Source of the DNA: Myxococcus vastator
Lineage (GTDB): Bacteria > Myxococcota > Myxococcia > Myxococcales > Myxococcaceae
Direction: 5' to 3'
Length of the DNA: 50,774 nt
Assembly (NCBI RefSeq): GCF_010894475.1
Contig: NZ_JAAIYB010000007.1
Span: forward strand, 1 to 50,774
Shown here: positions 42,322-50,774 of the stretch, piece by piece
Numbering within the stretch: position 1 is the stretch's first letter
Layout of the letters: each line of letters opens with the position of its first letter
Notes under the pieces: model-generated
The model's database searches: none
What the model was told of the DNA's origin: nothing
What the model saw: the letters and a program-made list of their open reading frames with translations, nothing else
Program-made: the position numbers and the translations under genes

Positions 42322-42332
42322 GCTACCACCGC
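42260..42332 (-). tRNA. tRNA-Gly (anticodon CCC)
   Basis: On the minus strand the 73-nt sequence folds into a cloverleaf. The acceptor is GCGGTGG with CCGCCGC plus discriminator T. The D arm is GCTC with loop AGTTGGTA. The anticodon stem is CGAGC with GCTCG and loop TTCCCAA. The T arm is GAGGG-TTCGAAT-CCCTT. CCA is not encoded. The anticodon CCC reads GGG. It is the integration site of the element, and the integrase gene ends within it on the other strand. Confidence 0.95.
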
Positions 42333-42391
42333 GGGCGAAGCAGGGCGCAAGGTACGGGCCGCCCCGTGGCTTGTCAACGGGAAGTGCGGTG

Positions 42392-44590
42392 CTACTCCGA
42401 CTCCTCGACGGTGAGCTGGTACGCGTCCTGGAAGTTGGACTCGCGGTTGCGCGCGTCGCGGACCTCGAAGAGGTAGACGCCCGGCTCGGCGCTGTAGCGG
42501 ATGCGCTCCGGCTGGTCCCCCTTGGCCCGGTCCGCCGTCTGCACGAGCGACAGCTTCCCGTCCGGCTGCACGCGGTGCAGGTACAGCCCCACGTCGACCT
42601 TCAGGATGCCCAGCAGCGTGGCCCGGATGGGCGTGCGCACCGGCCGGTCCGACAGGTCCAGCCGGAAGAAGTCCGTGTCCTTGACTGGATACACCGTGCC
42701 CCGCATCGGCTGCCCCAGCGTCAGGTCCTGCGCCCGGTCCGCGGTGTTGTTGGGCTCGCGCTCCTCGCCGCCGTTGTCCGGCACCGTGGTGACGGTGATG
42801 CGGTAGGGCTGCTCGGCGTTCTCGAAGTCCTTCACCCACTTGCCGTCCACCTTGCGCGACGCGCCCTCCACCCGGAAGTAGCAGGCGCCGTCGCAGGCGA
42901 CGTTGTTGAGGCGCTCGGGCTCCTTGATGGCGCCGTCGTTGGCGCGCAGCAGCACCGTCTCCTTGCCGGACTCTTCCTCCGGGGGCTCCACCACGGAGAG
43001 CACCAGGTCCAGCCGCTCCACCCCGGTCAGCTCCACCTTCGCCAGCACCGGCTCGGACGTCTTCAGGACGAAGTGGTCCACGTCGCCCTTGGGCGCCAGG
43101 AAGCCCTCTCGGTAGCCCCCGGCCGTGAGGCTCGTGGCCTTGTGGAGCTCGTCGTTCGGCTCCAGCTCCGCGCTGGCGCCGGCCTCTTCCTGCGACACGG
43201 TGAGCGTGTACGGCATGGTCGTGTTGAAGGTCCGGCGGGCCTCCTTGCCGGTGCCCACCCAGCTCGTCTTCACCACCACGTAGACGACCCGGTCCATGGC
43301 GCGCACGCCGATGTTGCGCAGCGACAGCGTCTCGCCCTCCTTGCCGCGCAGGGTGAAGAGCGGCGCCTCCGCCGCGGACAACACCGACAGCTCCGGCCGC
43401 ACGCCGTCCACGCCGGTCAGCTCGATTTTCAGCGCCACCGAGGGCGGCTCGGGGGGCACGTCCGGCTCGGAGGGCGCGGGCACCGCCGTGCCCGCGTCCA
43501 GCGCGCGCGCAATGGCCTCGCCCACCGCCTGGCTCCCCACCGGCGGCGGCTCGCTGCCCGCGAAGGTGCCCTCCATGGCGGGGGAGGGCGGGGCCTCGTC
43601 GCGCCCGAAGCCCTCCACACCGCCCTGCATGCCCTCCTGAGCCATGAGGTCGGACGCCCCGTCCCCCTCCGGACCTCGGGGTGCCGCGCCTTCCTCCTCC
43701 TCGAAGCCGTTGCCGCCCTGGTCCTGCCTCGCGCCGGGGTTGCCCTGTCCGTCCCGCGCGCCAGCGCCGTTCATGCCCTGTGCGCCGGCGAGGCCTCCGC
43801 CCAGCGCGTCGTCCTGCCCCTGGGAGGCGCCTGGGCCTCCAGCGCCGGGCCGCGTGCTGCCCATCCCTTGGGGCGCAGCGCCGCCCCCCGTGGGCGGCGT
43901 GCCTTGCGATGGCGACTCACCAAAGGGCGCGGTCGCTGGGTCCTCCGCCGTGCCACCCGGGCCCGGGCCTTCCGGGTTCGACGGTTGCGCCGGGTCCGGC
44001 AGCTCGATGCGGTACCAGTCCTCGTCGCCGGCATGGCCCAGGAAGGCCGTCACCGTCTGGCCCAGGGGCAGGTTCACCGCGTCCACGGCGCGGTCGTTGG
44101 GCTCGCGCTCCTCGCCGTCCTCGGGCGCGCGCATGCGGACCTCAAGCGTGTACGCACCGCCCACGCCCTTGCGGGTGGGCACCACGCGGAGGAAGCGCTC
44201 GTTCTCCACGAAGAGGTTGGGGAAGCGCTCCGGCTTGCCCTCGCCCTCGCTGTTGATGCCCACCAGGCGGTTGCGGTCGCGGTCATACACCTCCAGGGTG
44301 ATGTCCCCGCCGGGCAGGCCGGACACGGTGACTTCCGCGATGCGCGGCGCGCCGGGCGCCAGCCGGTACCAGTCCTCGTCCGCCTTGTTCGGCTGCGCGG
44401 TGAGCTCCGCGCTCACCGTGCTGTTGCGGGTGAGGTCCAGGGCCTGGTCGGGCCTGTCGTTGGGCTCCTGCTCCGTGAGCGCGGCCGGCCCCGTCTCCAC
44501 CGGACCCGCGTCCGGAGCCTCCGGCGCCTTGTCTTCCTTGCAGCCGGCCAGCATCAGCCCCAGCACACAGGCCCACCCCCAGCGTCTCAT
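42392..44590 (-). CDS. lipoprotein with four PPC-like (EPND) repeats
   Basis: The 732-residue product starts at ATG 44590 after GGAGGAG and has a lipobox LAGC-K. Four bacterial pre-peptidase-like beta-sandwich repeats are marked by EQEPNDRPDQA, EREPNDRAVDA, ELEPNDELHKA and EREPNNTADRA. Each is followed by a DWYR, DHFVL or DFFRL segment and a YTLTV- or YRITV-type strand. Between repeats 2 and 3 lies a low-complexity Gly/Pro/Gln-rich linker of about 130 residues. No catalytic domain is present, so it is a free-standing surface or periplasmic binding protein. It is divergent from the discoidin-like gene. Confidence 0.85.
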   Translation of the reverse strand: MRRWGWACVLGLMLAGCKEDKAPEAPDAGPVETGPAALTEQEPNDRPDQALDLTRNSTVSAELTAQPNKADEDWYRLAPGAPRIAEVTVSGLPGGDITLEVYDRDRNRLVGINSEGEGKPERFPNLFVENERFLRVVPTRKGVGGAYTLEVRMRAPEDGEEREPNDRAVDAVNLPLGQTVTAFLGHAGDEDWYRIELPDPAQPSNPEGPGPGGTAEDPATAPFGESPSQGTPPTGGGAAPQGMGSTRPGAGGPGASQGQDDALGGGLAGAQGMNGAGARDGQGNPGARQDQGGNGFEEEEGAAPRGPEGDGASDLMAQEGMQGGVEGFGRDEAPPSPAMEGTFAGSEPPPVGSQAVGEAIARALDAGTAVPAPSEPDVPPEPPSVALKIELTGVDGVRPELSVLSAAEAPLFTLRGKEGETLSLRNIGVRAMDRVVYVVVKTSWVGTGKEARRTFNTTMPYTLTVSQEEAGASAELEPNDELHKATSLTAGGYREGFLAPKGDVDHFVLKTSEPVLAKVELTGVERLDLVLSVVEPPEEESGKETVLLRANDGAIKEPERLNNVACDGACYFRVEGASRKVDGKWVKDFENAEQPYRITVTTVPDNGGEEREPNNTADRAQDLTLGQPMRGTVYPVKDTDFFRLDLSDRPVRTPIRATLLGILKVDVGLYLHRVQPDGKLSLVQTADRAKGDQPERIRYSAEPGVYLFEVRDARNRESNFQDAYQLTVEESE

Positions 44591-44747
44591 CACGGTCTCC
44601 TCCAGCACAAACCGCCATCCTTCCCGTCGGGGACGGAGTGTCAAGCACCCCAACATCCGCGAGGCCGCTTTCATCCGCACCCGCCCGGCCGCTCCGTGCG
44701 TGCTCGGACTGGAGCCGCGCGCGCGAGGCGATCAAAGATGCGAGGAC

Positions 44748-45587
44748 ATGCGACGCCTGCTCCTCGCCTCCCTCTTGTCCGCCACGGCGGCCTCCGCCGC
44801 ATCCACTGTCCCGCCAGGCTACGTCCAGGCCTCCGATTGGCTCGACCGCACCCGCCAGCCGGAGCGCTACGGGCCCCTCAACGTGCTCGACGGCCGCGAC
44901 TCCACCGCGTGGTGCGTCAGCGCGGAGGGGCCCGCGTCCTTCACGTTCGGCTTCAAGGACATCGTCACCGTGGACGAGGTCCGCGTGTACACGGGGGACG
45001 GCTCGGACCGGGCCGCGTTCAAGGCCCGCGCCCGGGCGCGGAAGCTCACGCTGACCGGCATCAAGGAAGCACGCAGCGTCAGCGTGGAGGACAAGCGGGG
45101 GCTCCAGGCGGTGCCCCTCAAGCCAGGACTTCGGGGCGCCCGCTTCACGCTGGAGGTGTCGGAGCGCTTCCCGGGCGCCAAGGACGACGCGCCCGTCTGC
45201 GTCACCGACATCGTCTTCTACTCCAGGGGGAAGGCGCTCAACGGCACCTGGCTGGCGCCCAAGCTGCGCTACAACGCCCGGCTGGCGCCGCTGCTGGGCA
45301 CCTGGTTCGGTGGCCTGAAGGGCGCACCGCACCGCTTCCTGTCCTTCTACCTGGACGGCACCTACAGCCTCACCGAGGAGCCCTTGGAGGGCGAGGTGTC
45401 CACGACAGTCAGCGGCGCCTACACGCTGTCCGGGGAGAAGCTGTCCCTGGACGTCCCCCCGCACGGGCGGGTGACGGTGCGTTTCCCGCGAGGGGACTCC
45501 GAAGGGACACGTCCGCCAGAGGCTTCGCTGGCGTTCGACGGGCCCGTCGCCGAGGCGTGGGGCGAGGAGTTCCGCGGCCAGCGGTGA
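44748..45587 (+). CDS. secreted discoidin-like (NADase-type glycan-binding) domain protein
   Basis: The 279-residue product has a signal peptide ending ASA-A. Residues about 30-165 form a discoidin-like sandwich (NVLDGRDSTAWCVSAEGP, then SFTFGFKDIVTVDEVRVYTG, and CVTDIVFYSRG) of the type annotated as NADase-type glycan-binding domain. The C-terminal 110 residues (LLGTWFGGLKGAPHRFLSFY, then LDGTYSLTEEPL) look like a small lipocalin-like barrel (inference). It probably binds polysaccharide outside the cell. It is convergent with the zinc-ribbon gene. Confidence 0.8.
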   Translation: MRRLLLASLLSATAASAASTVPPGYVQASDWLDRTRQPERYGPLNVLDGRDSTAWCVSAEGPASFTFGFKDIVTVDEVRVYTGDGSDRAAFKARARARKLTLTGIKEARSVSVEDKRGLQAVPLKPGLRGARFTLEVSERFPGAKDDAPVCVTDIVFYSRGKALNGTWLAPKLRYNARLAPLLGTWFGGLKGAPHRFLSFYLDGTYSLTEEPLEGEVSTTVSGAYTLSGEKLSLDVPPHGRVTVRFPRGDSEGTRPPEASLAFDGPVAEAWGEEFRGQR

Positions 45588-45641
45588 GCTGACGCGAGGG
45601 CTGCCGCCCGCCTGGCTTCCCGGGAGGCGAGGCGGTTCGCC

Positions 45642-46031
45642 CTAGAGGATGGCCATCTTCCGCTTCACGCTGAAGTGGCGGAAGAACGCGATGATTTCCT
45701 CGACCGCGATCTTCACGTCGGTGGCGTCCTGGAATTCGGATTCCAGGAAGATGCCGCCGCAGGACTCGCAGGTGTCGTAGTGCAGCGGGTGCTGCCGGTC
45801 GCCACCGTCCACGCGGACGAGGTCGACCTGGCACTCGGGGCACTGACCGGTCAGTGCCTCCGCATCTACCTTGCCGCCCTGGCTCTCCAGCCCGGGGAGG
45901 TTGTTGTGGAGCAGGACCCGGTTGAGGTCCGCGACGTCAATCCAGAGGCCGCCGCAATCTCCACACTTTCGCAACGTCTGATCATCCCCCTCGAGATCGG
46001 ACATCTCGACGTTGCAGCTGGGGCAATCCAT
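45642..46031 (-). CDS. TFIIB-type zinc-ribbon protein
   Basis: The 129-residue product has two zinc-ribbon halves: MDCPSCNVEMS with LRKCGDCGGLW, and GQCPECQVDL with DTCESCGGIFLE, giving four CxxC pairs in total. The C-terminal helix (VEEIIAFFRHF) ends in a basic tail. Such zf-TFIIB proteins are common and uncharacterised in bacteria; a nucleic-acid or protein-binding role is assumed. ATG 46031 places the first CxxC at residues 3-6. It lies downstream of murA on the same strand, 145 nt away. Confidence 0.87.
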   Translation of the reverse strand: MDCPSCNVEMSDLEGDDQTLRKCGDCGGLWIDVADLNRVLLHNNLPGLESQGGKVDAEALTGQCPECQVDLVRVDGGDRQHPLHYDTCESCGGIFLESEFQDATDVKIAVEEIIAFFRHFSVKRKMAIL

Positions 46032-46176
46032 GGGGCGGTTCCATTCTCCTGTTGGGGGGGAGTGGTGTGCTCCCCAGTCGATTGGAGAATGATAGGTCGC
46101 GCGAAATTTCGGATGCAACCCGCCTTGCGCCTTCTGTTGGCAACGCGCCGTCCCGTCGCCCCCCAGCCCCTCGGCC

Positions 46177-47439
46177 CTAGGCCTTCTCGCGGCGGATGTC
46201 CGCACCCAGGCCGCTCAACTTGCGCTCCAGGCGCTCGTAGCCTCGGTCCAGGTGGTAGACGCGGCTGACGTCGGTGCGGCCCTCCGCCCGCAGGCCCGCC
46301 AGGATGAGTGACGCGCTCGCCCTCAGGTCCGTTGCCATGACGGGCGCGCCGCTCAGGCCCTTCACGCCCTTCACCACCGCTGTGTGCCCCTGGATGGTGA
46401 TGTCCGCGCCCAGCCGGTGCAGCTCCGGCACGTGCATGAAGCGGTTCTCGAAGATGTTTTCGTTGATGACGGACGTCCCCTGACTGACGGACATGAGGGC
46501 CATCAACTGGGCCTGCATGTCGGTGGGGAACCCCGGGTGCTCCGTGGTGGTGATGTTCACCGCTTCCAGTCGCTGGGGCGCCTTGCAGCGCAGGCCGCCG
46601 CCCTCGGCGGTGAGGGTGCACCCGGCCTCGCGCAGCTTCTCCACCATCGCGTCCATGTGCTCGGGCACCACGCGCTTCACCAGCACGTCGCCGCCGGAGA
46701 TGGCCGCCGCCACCAGCAGGGTGCCAGCCTCGATGCGGTCGGGGAGGATGGCGTGCTCCACCGGCTTCAGTCCGTCCACGCCTTGAATGGTGATGATGGA
46801 CGTGCCCGCGCCCTCGATGCGCGCCCCCATCTTGTTGAGCACCTTGGCCAGCTCCTCGACCTCGGGCTCGCGGGCGCAGTTCTCCATGACGGTGCGGCCC
46901 TTGGCCAGCACCGCCGCCATCATCACGTTCTCCGTGCCGGTGACGGTGATGACGTCGAAGTTGACGGTGCCGCCCTTGAGCTGCTTCGCCGTGGCCTCCA
47001 CGTAGCCTTCCGTGAGGTGGATGTCCGCGCCCAGCGCCTTCAGCCCCTTGAGGTGCTGGTCGATGGGCCGCGCGCCAATGGCGCACCCGCCCGGCATGGA
47101 CACCCGCGCCCGGCCGAAGCGGGCGACGAGCGGCCCCAGCACCAGCACGCTGGCGCGCATCGTCTTCACCAGCTCGTAGGGCGCCTCCGGGGTGATGTGG
47201 CCGTTGACGCCCACCTGGCAGACGTCCGACGTCTCGGCGTCGCGCTCCGCGTCGCAGCCCATGGTGCGCAGCACCTTGAGCATGGTGGCGACGTCCGCCA
47301 GGTCCGGCACGTTGCGGTAGGTGGAGGTGCCGTCGGCCAGCAGCGCCGAGGCGAGGATGGGCAGCGCCGCGTTCTTCGCGCCCGAGGCCTGCACTTCGCC
47401 GTGCAGCGCCCGGCCGCCCTTGATGACGATCTTGTCCAT
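46177..47439 (-). CDS. murA: UDP-N-acetylglucosamine 1-carboxyvinyltransferase
   Basis: The 420-residue product has the family's typical length. It starts [16 protein letters not shown] and includes [12 protein letters not shown], the catalytic loop [15 protein letters not shown] with Cys119 (the residue attacked by fosfomycin in other bacteria), and [11 protein letters not shown]. It transfers enolpyruvate from phosphoenolpyruvate to UDP-GlcNAc, the first committed step of peptidoglycan synthesis, in the cytosol. It lies 14 nt downstream of prmC in an operon prfA-prmC-murA, a known myxobacterial order. Confidence 0.97.
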   Translation of the reverse strand: MDKIVIKGGRALHGEVQASGAKNAALPILASALLADGTSTYRNVPDLADVATMLKVLRTMGCDAERDAETSDVCQVGVNGHITPEAPYELVKTMRASVLVLGPLVARFGRARVSMPGGCAIGARPIDQHLKGLKALGADIHLTEGYVEATAKQLKGGTVNFDVITVTGTENVMMAAVLAKGRTVMENCAREPEVEELAKVLNKMGARIEGAGTSIITIQGVDGLKPVEHAILPDRIEAGTLLVAAAISGGDVLVKRVVPEHMDAMVEKLREAGCTLTAEGGGLRCKAPQRLEAVNITTTEHPGFPTDMQAQLMALMSVSQGTSVINENIFENRFMHVPELHRLGADITIQGHTAVVKGVKGLSGAPVMATDLRASASLILAGLRAEGRTDVSRVYHLDRGYERLERKLSGLGADIRREKA

Positions 47440-47453
47440 GGTTCCCTGCGTCT

Positions 47454-48331
47454 TCAGCCCTGTGGCTCGCTGGCCACGGGCTGTGTCCCAAAAGCCATCC
47501 GTTCCCGCCGCTCCAGGTCCTTCTCCACCCGCGCGTCCGCGTAACCCGCGGCGCGCAGGAGCTCCAGGACGGCGGGGCCCTGGTCCTCACCAATCTCCAT
47601 TGCAAGGAGGCCGCCAGGCTCCAACCACTGGCGCGCGCCCGTCACCACCCGGCGCACCGCCACCAGTCCGTCCGGCCCGCCGTCCAGCGCCAGCTTCGGC
47701 TCGCGCCGCACCTCGGCGGACAGGCCGGCAATCTCCTCGGAGGCGATGTACGGCGGGTTGGAGACCACCACCTGGAAGCGCTCGCCCGCGGGCACCGGGG
47801 CGAACAGGTCCCCCTGCAGCACCGTCACCCGGTCCGCCACGCCCAGCGCCTGGGCGTTCTCCCGCGCCAGCGCGCAGGCGTCCGGCGACAGGTCCGTGGC
47901 GATGACGGTGGCCTGGGGCCGCTCGGCCGCCAGGCTGATGGCGATGCAGCCGGAGCCGGTGCACACGTCCAGCGCGCGGCCGGGCGCGTCCTTGGGGAGC
48001 AGGCGCAGCGCCGCCTCCACCAGCAGCTCCGTCTCCGGGCGCGGAATCAGCACCCGGGCGTCCACCTTGAAGGGGCGGTTGTAGAACTCGCGCACACCCG
48101 TCAGGTACTGCGTGGGCTCGCCCGCCATGCGCCGCTCGATGAGGGCACGGTAGGCGCCCAGCTCCTCCTTGGAGAGCGGGCGGTCCAGGTCCACGTACAG
48201 CCGGACGCGGCTGAGCCCGAGCACATGCGACAGGAGGATCTCCGCGGTGAGCCGCGGGGCATCCACCTGTCGCTTCTCGAAGTGCTGCGTCGTCCAGGTG
48301 AGGACCTTGCGGATGGTCCAGGGGTCGCTGC

Positions 48332-48335
<4 letters not shown>
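47454..48335 (-). CDS. prmC: release factor N5-glutamine methyltransferase
   Basis: The 293-residue product has an N-terminal helical domain ([20 protein letters not shown], then [14 protein letters not shown]) and a Rossmann methylase domain with [16 protein letters not shown] (motif I) and [12 protein letters not shown] (NPPY). Both are PrmC/HemK signatures. It methylates the glutamine of the GGQ motif in release factors. Its ATG overlaps the prfA stop by 4 nt (ATGA), which ties the enzyme to its substrate in one operon. Confidence 0.95.
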
Positions 48336-49420
<1,085 letters not shown>

Positions 49421-49575
49421 CGTCGTTCCGGGGGGTATTGCCCCTTTGCCGGCCCTCTGGCAAGGGCGGGCGGAGTCAAGAAATTCCTTGGACGCTTGGG
49501 CGGGAGCATGAAAAAAGGGCCGCCCTCACCGCGCTCAGCGGTCGGTTTCACATCACCTACACGGAGTCCTTCCAC

Positions 49576-49698
49576 ATGCCCGCCCAGAAGGGAAATCGTT
49601 CCAAGAAGAAGGTCGCCAACCGCGCCAAGGGCCGGAAGGCCCAGCTGAAGCGCCGCCGCAGCCGCGCCAAGAAGGGCCAGTCCAACAACAAGGTCTAG
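49576..49698 (+). CDS. 40-residue highly basic protein
   Basis: The peptide begins MPAQKGNRSKKKVANRAKGR and continues with a second Lys/Arg cluster (KRRRSRAKKGQ). About half the residues are Lys or Arg and there is no hydrophobic segment, so it is likely to bind nucleic acid or the ribosome. GGAG at 49563-49566 is the ribosome-binding site. It resembles small lysine-rich ribosome-associated proteins or histone-tail-like peptides. It lies between prfA and the CapA-type gene and has its own upstream region. Confidence 0.6.
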   Translation: MPAQKGNRSKKKVANRAKGRKAQLKRRRSRAKKGQSNNKV

Positions 49699-49709
49699 TG
49701 CGTTGGCTA

Positions 49710-49738
49710 CTCCCTCCTCTGTCGTCAGGGGGAGGGAG
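49710..49738. terminator. hairpin between convergent genes
   Basis: CTCCCTCC (49710-49717) pairs with GGAGGGAG (49731-49738), 11 nt after the stop of the small basic gene. It overlaps the last codons of the converging CapA-type gene. There is no clear T tract. Confidence 0.4.
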
Positions 49739-50774
49739 GCGGACGGGCCCACGGCTCCAGCTCGGGCAGCATCCGCTCCACGCCTTCTGAAGACTCCGCC
49801 AGCAGCCGCAGCACCGCCTCCGCCGCCTCGCCCGTGACGGGCACCGGCTGGAAGGGCAGCTCCGGGAAGCGGTCGGTCCTCAAGGGCAGAATCTCGCTGG
49901 ACAGGTAGCCGCCGTCGGGCCCGAAGTGGCCCTTCCACAAGGCGCCGCGCTTGTCGCGAGGGTTCCAGTTCCCTCCGAAGACGAAGTTCCCCAGCGAGTA
50001 GACGACCGGTCTGCCCTGGTACAGCTCCATGGCCTGGAGGACGTGAGGGTGGGCGCCCAGCACACCCGCGGCGCCCGCGTCGATGGCGGCGTGGGCCAGG
50101 CGGACCTGGTAGGGCTCCGGGGTGTAGGTGCCTTCGCGCCCCCAGTGGAAGTAGGGCAGGACGAGGTCCGCCTGGGCCCGGGCCGCGGCGATGTCCTCCT
50201 GGAGCATCCGCGTCATGACGGCCTCGTCGGAGAAGTGGCCGGCGACCCCAGGGGTCGTCTCCGTGGCGAAGACGCCGGGCGGTTCGATGTTGCGCGTGCC
50301 CAGGAAGAAGTAGCCCAGCAGCGCCACCCGCTGGCCGCCCACGGTGACGATTGCGGGGCGCCGGGCCTCCGCCAGGTTCCGGCCCGCGCCGAAGTAGGGG
50401 ATGCGCGCCGCGTCCAGGGTGTCCAGCGTGTCGAGCAGGCCCTGGGCGCCGTAGTCCATCAGGTGGTTGTTGGCCAGGCTCACCACGTCCACGCCGCCGG
50501 CGGTGAGGATGCCCACCAGCGCCGGCTTCGCGCGGAAGTTGAAGTTCTTGGGCAGCTTCTCGCCGCGCTCGGTGAAGGGGCACTCCAGGTTGACGACGAA
50601 CAGGTCGGCGGCGTCCGTCAGGGGCTTCACCTCCTGGAACCCGTAGGCCAGCAGGGCGTCCTGGGGGCGGCCCTTGGCGGTCTCCGCGTCGTGGTGTGTC
50701 TGGTAGTTGTGGCCCAGCGTCACGTCGCCGCCCACGATGATGGACACGGCGCGGGCCTGGGGCGCGGCCACCGG
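49725..50774 (-). CDS. CapA-family (PGA_cap) metallophosphoesterase-like protein, 5' end missing
   Basis: Some 350 residues are visible; the frame is still open at the window edge, so the N-terminus (probably a signal peptide) is missing. CapA-family motifs are present: IIVGGDVTLG, VVNLECPFT, VVSLANNHLMDYG, YFHWGREGTY, VLGAHPHVLQAMELY and VVYSLGNFVFGG. Family members act in poly-gamma-glutamate capsule synthesis or are related hydrolases; no capB or capC gene is nearby here, so a different substrate is possible. The C-terminus is Pro-rich. Confidence 0.9.
   Translation of the reverse strand, partial: PVAAPQARAVSIIVGGDVTLGHNYQTHHDAETAKGRPQDALLAYGFQEVKPLTDAADLFVVNLECPFTERGEKLPKNFNFRAKPALVGILTAGGVDVVSLANNHLMDYGAQGLLDTLDTLDAARIPYFGAGRNLAEARRPAIVTVGGQRVALLGYFFLGTRNIEPPGVFATETTPGVAGHFSDEAVMTRMLQEDIAAARAQADLVLPYFHWGREGTYTPEPYQVRLAHAAIDAGAAGVLGAHPHVLQAMELYQGRPVVYSLGNFVFGGNWNPRDKRGALWKGHFGPDGGYLSSEILPLRTDRFPELPFQPVPVTGEAAEAVLRLLAESSEGVERMLPELEPWARPPPSP

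Noticed and set aside
43644-44747. Long plus-strand extension before the discoidin-like gene
   Set aside because: It is opposite the PPC-repeat lipoprotein gene; the signal peptide starts at 44748.

Overview
The window looks like chromosomal DNA of a myxobacterium of the Myxococcaceae (Myxococcus, Corallococcus or Pyxidicoccus type). It is GC-rich with strong third-position GC. It is crowded with secreted lipoproteins that carry myxobacterial cysteine-rich and EGF-like modules, and it holds an ECF sigma operon with a caspase-like protein. It also carries an integrase of the myxophage Mx8/Mx9 type inserted at a tRNA-Gly gene. The genus call is inference from gene content.

Left part (1-27.8 kb). 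A minus-strand operon runs ECF sigma factor, anti-sigma factor, caspase-family lipoprotein, cysteine-rich lipoprotein and a further lipoprotein cut by the window edge. It faces serC. Next come a chalcone-isomerase-like secreted protein, a GlsB-type membrane protein, an SplB-like radical SAM protein and a small lipoprotein. Two paralogous EGF-like lipoproteins with matching upstream regions flank a Cys-repeat lipoprotein and a 1661-residue polytopic membrane protein. A zinc metalloprotease, a SauUSI-like PLD/helicase/DUF3427 protein (candidate type IV restriction), further secreted proteins, an NPPW methyltransferase and an atypical metallo-beta-lactamase-fold protein follow.

Middle (27.8-34.1 kb). 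A scar of an Mx8-type integrase 3' end (27765-27917) lies beside a 5'-truncated CxxCH protein. Then comes a minus-strand operon of a barrel-like protein, a blue-copper protein and a membrane adenylate cyclase. A divergent yczE/MocR pair has foreign composition (20 GATC sites in 2.1 kb against one in the preceding 2.1 kb).

Integrative element (34070-42303). A 126-bp direct repeat covering the 3' part of tRNA-Gly(CCC) and its terminator bounds 8.1 kb. Inside are a peroxiredoxin-like lipoprotein, an ISL3-family IS with 8-bp target duplication, two identical 98-bp non-autonomous elements (MITEs), a BP74-like gene, IS66 and IstB debris, an HTH protein, an Arc-like protein and the integrase. One MITE sits in the IS transposase and one in a small membrane-protein gene; removing either restores the exact reading frame. 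The att core lies inside the integrase gene. In the circular form the last 5 residues would be replaced by 113 residues that include an excisionase-like HTH domain, taken from the far end of the element.

Right part (42.3-50.8 kb). Ordinary core genome: tRNA-Gly, a four-repeat PPC-like lipoprotein, a discoidin-like secreted protein, a TFIIB-type zinc-ribbon protein, the prfA-prmC-murA cluster, a 40-residue basic protein and a CapA-family protein cut by the window end.
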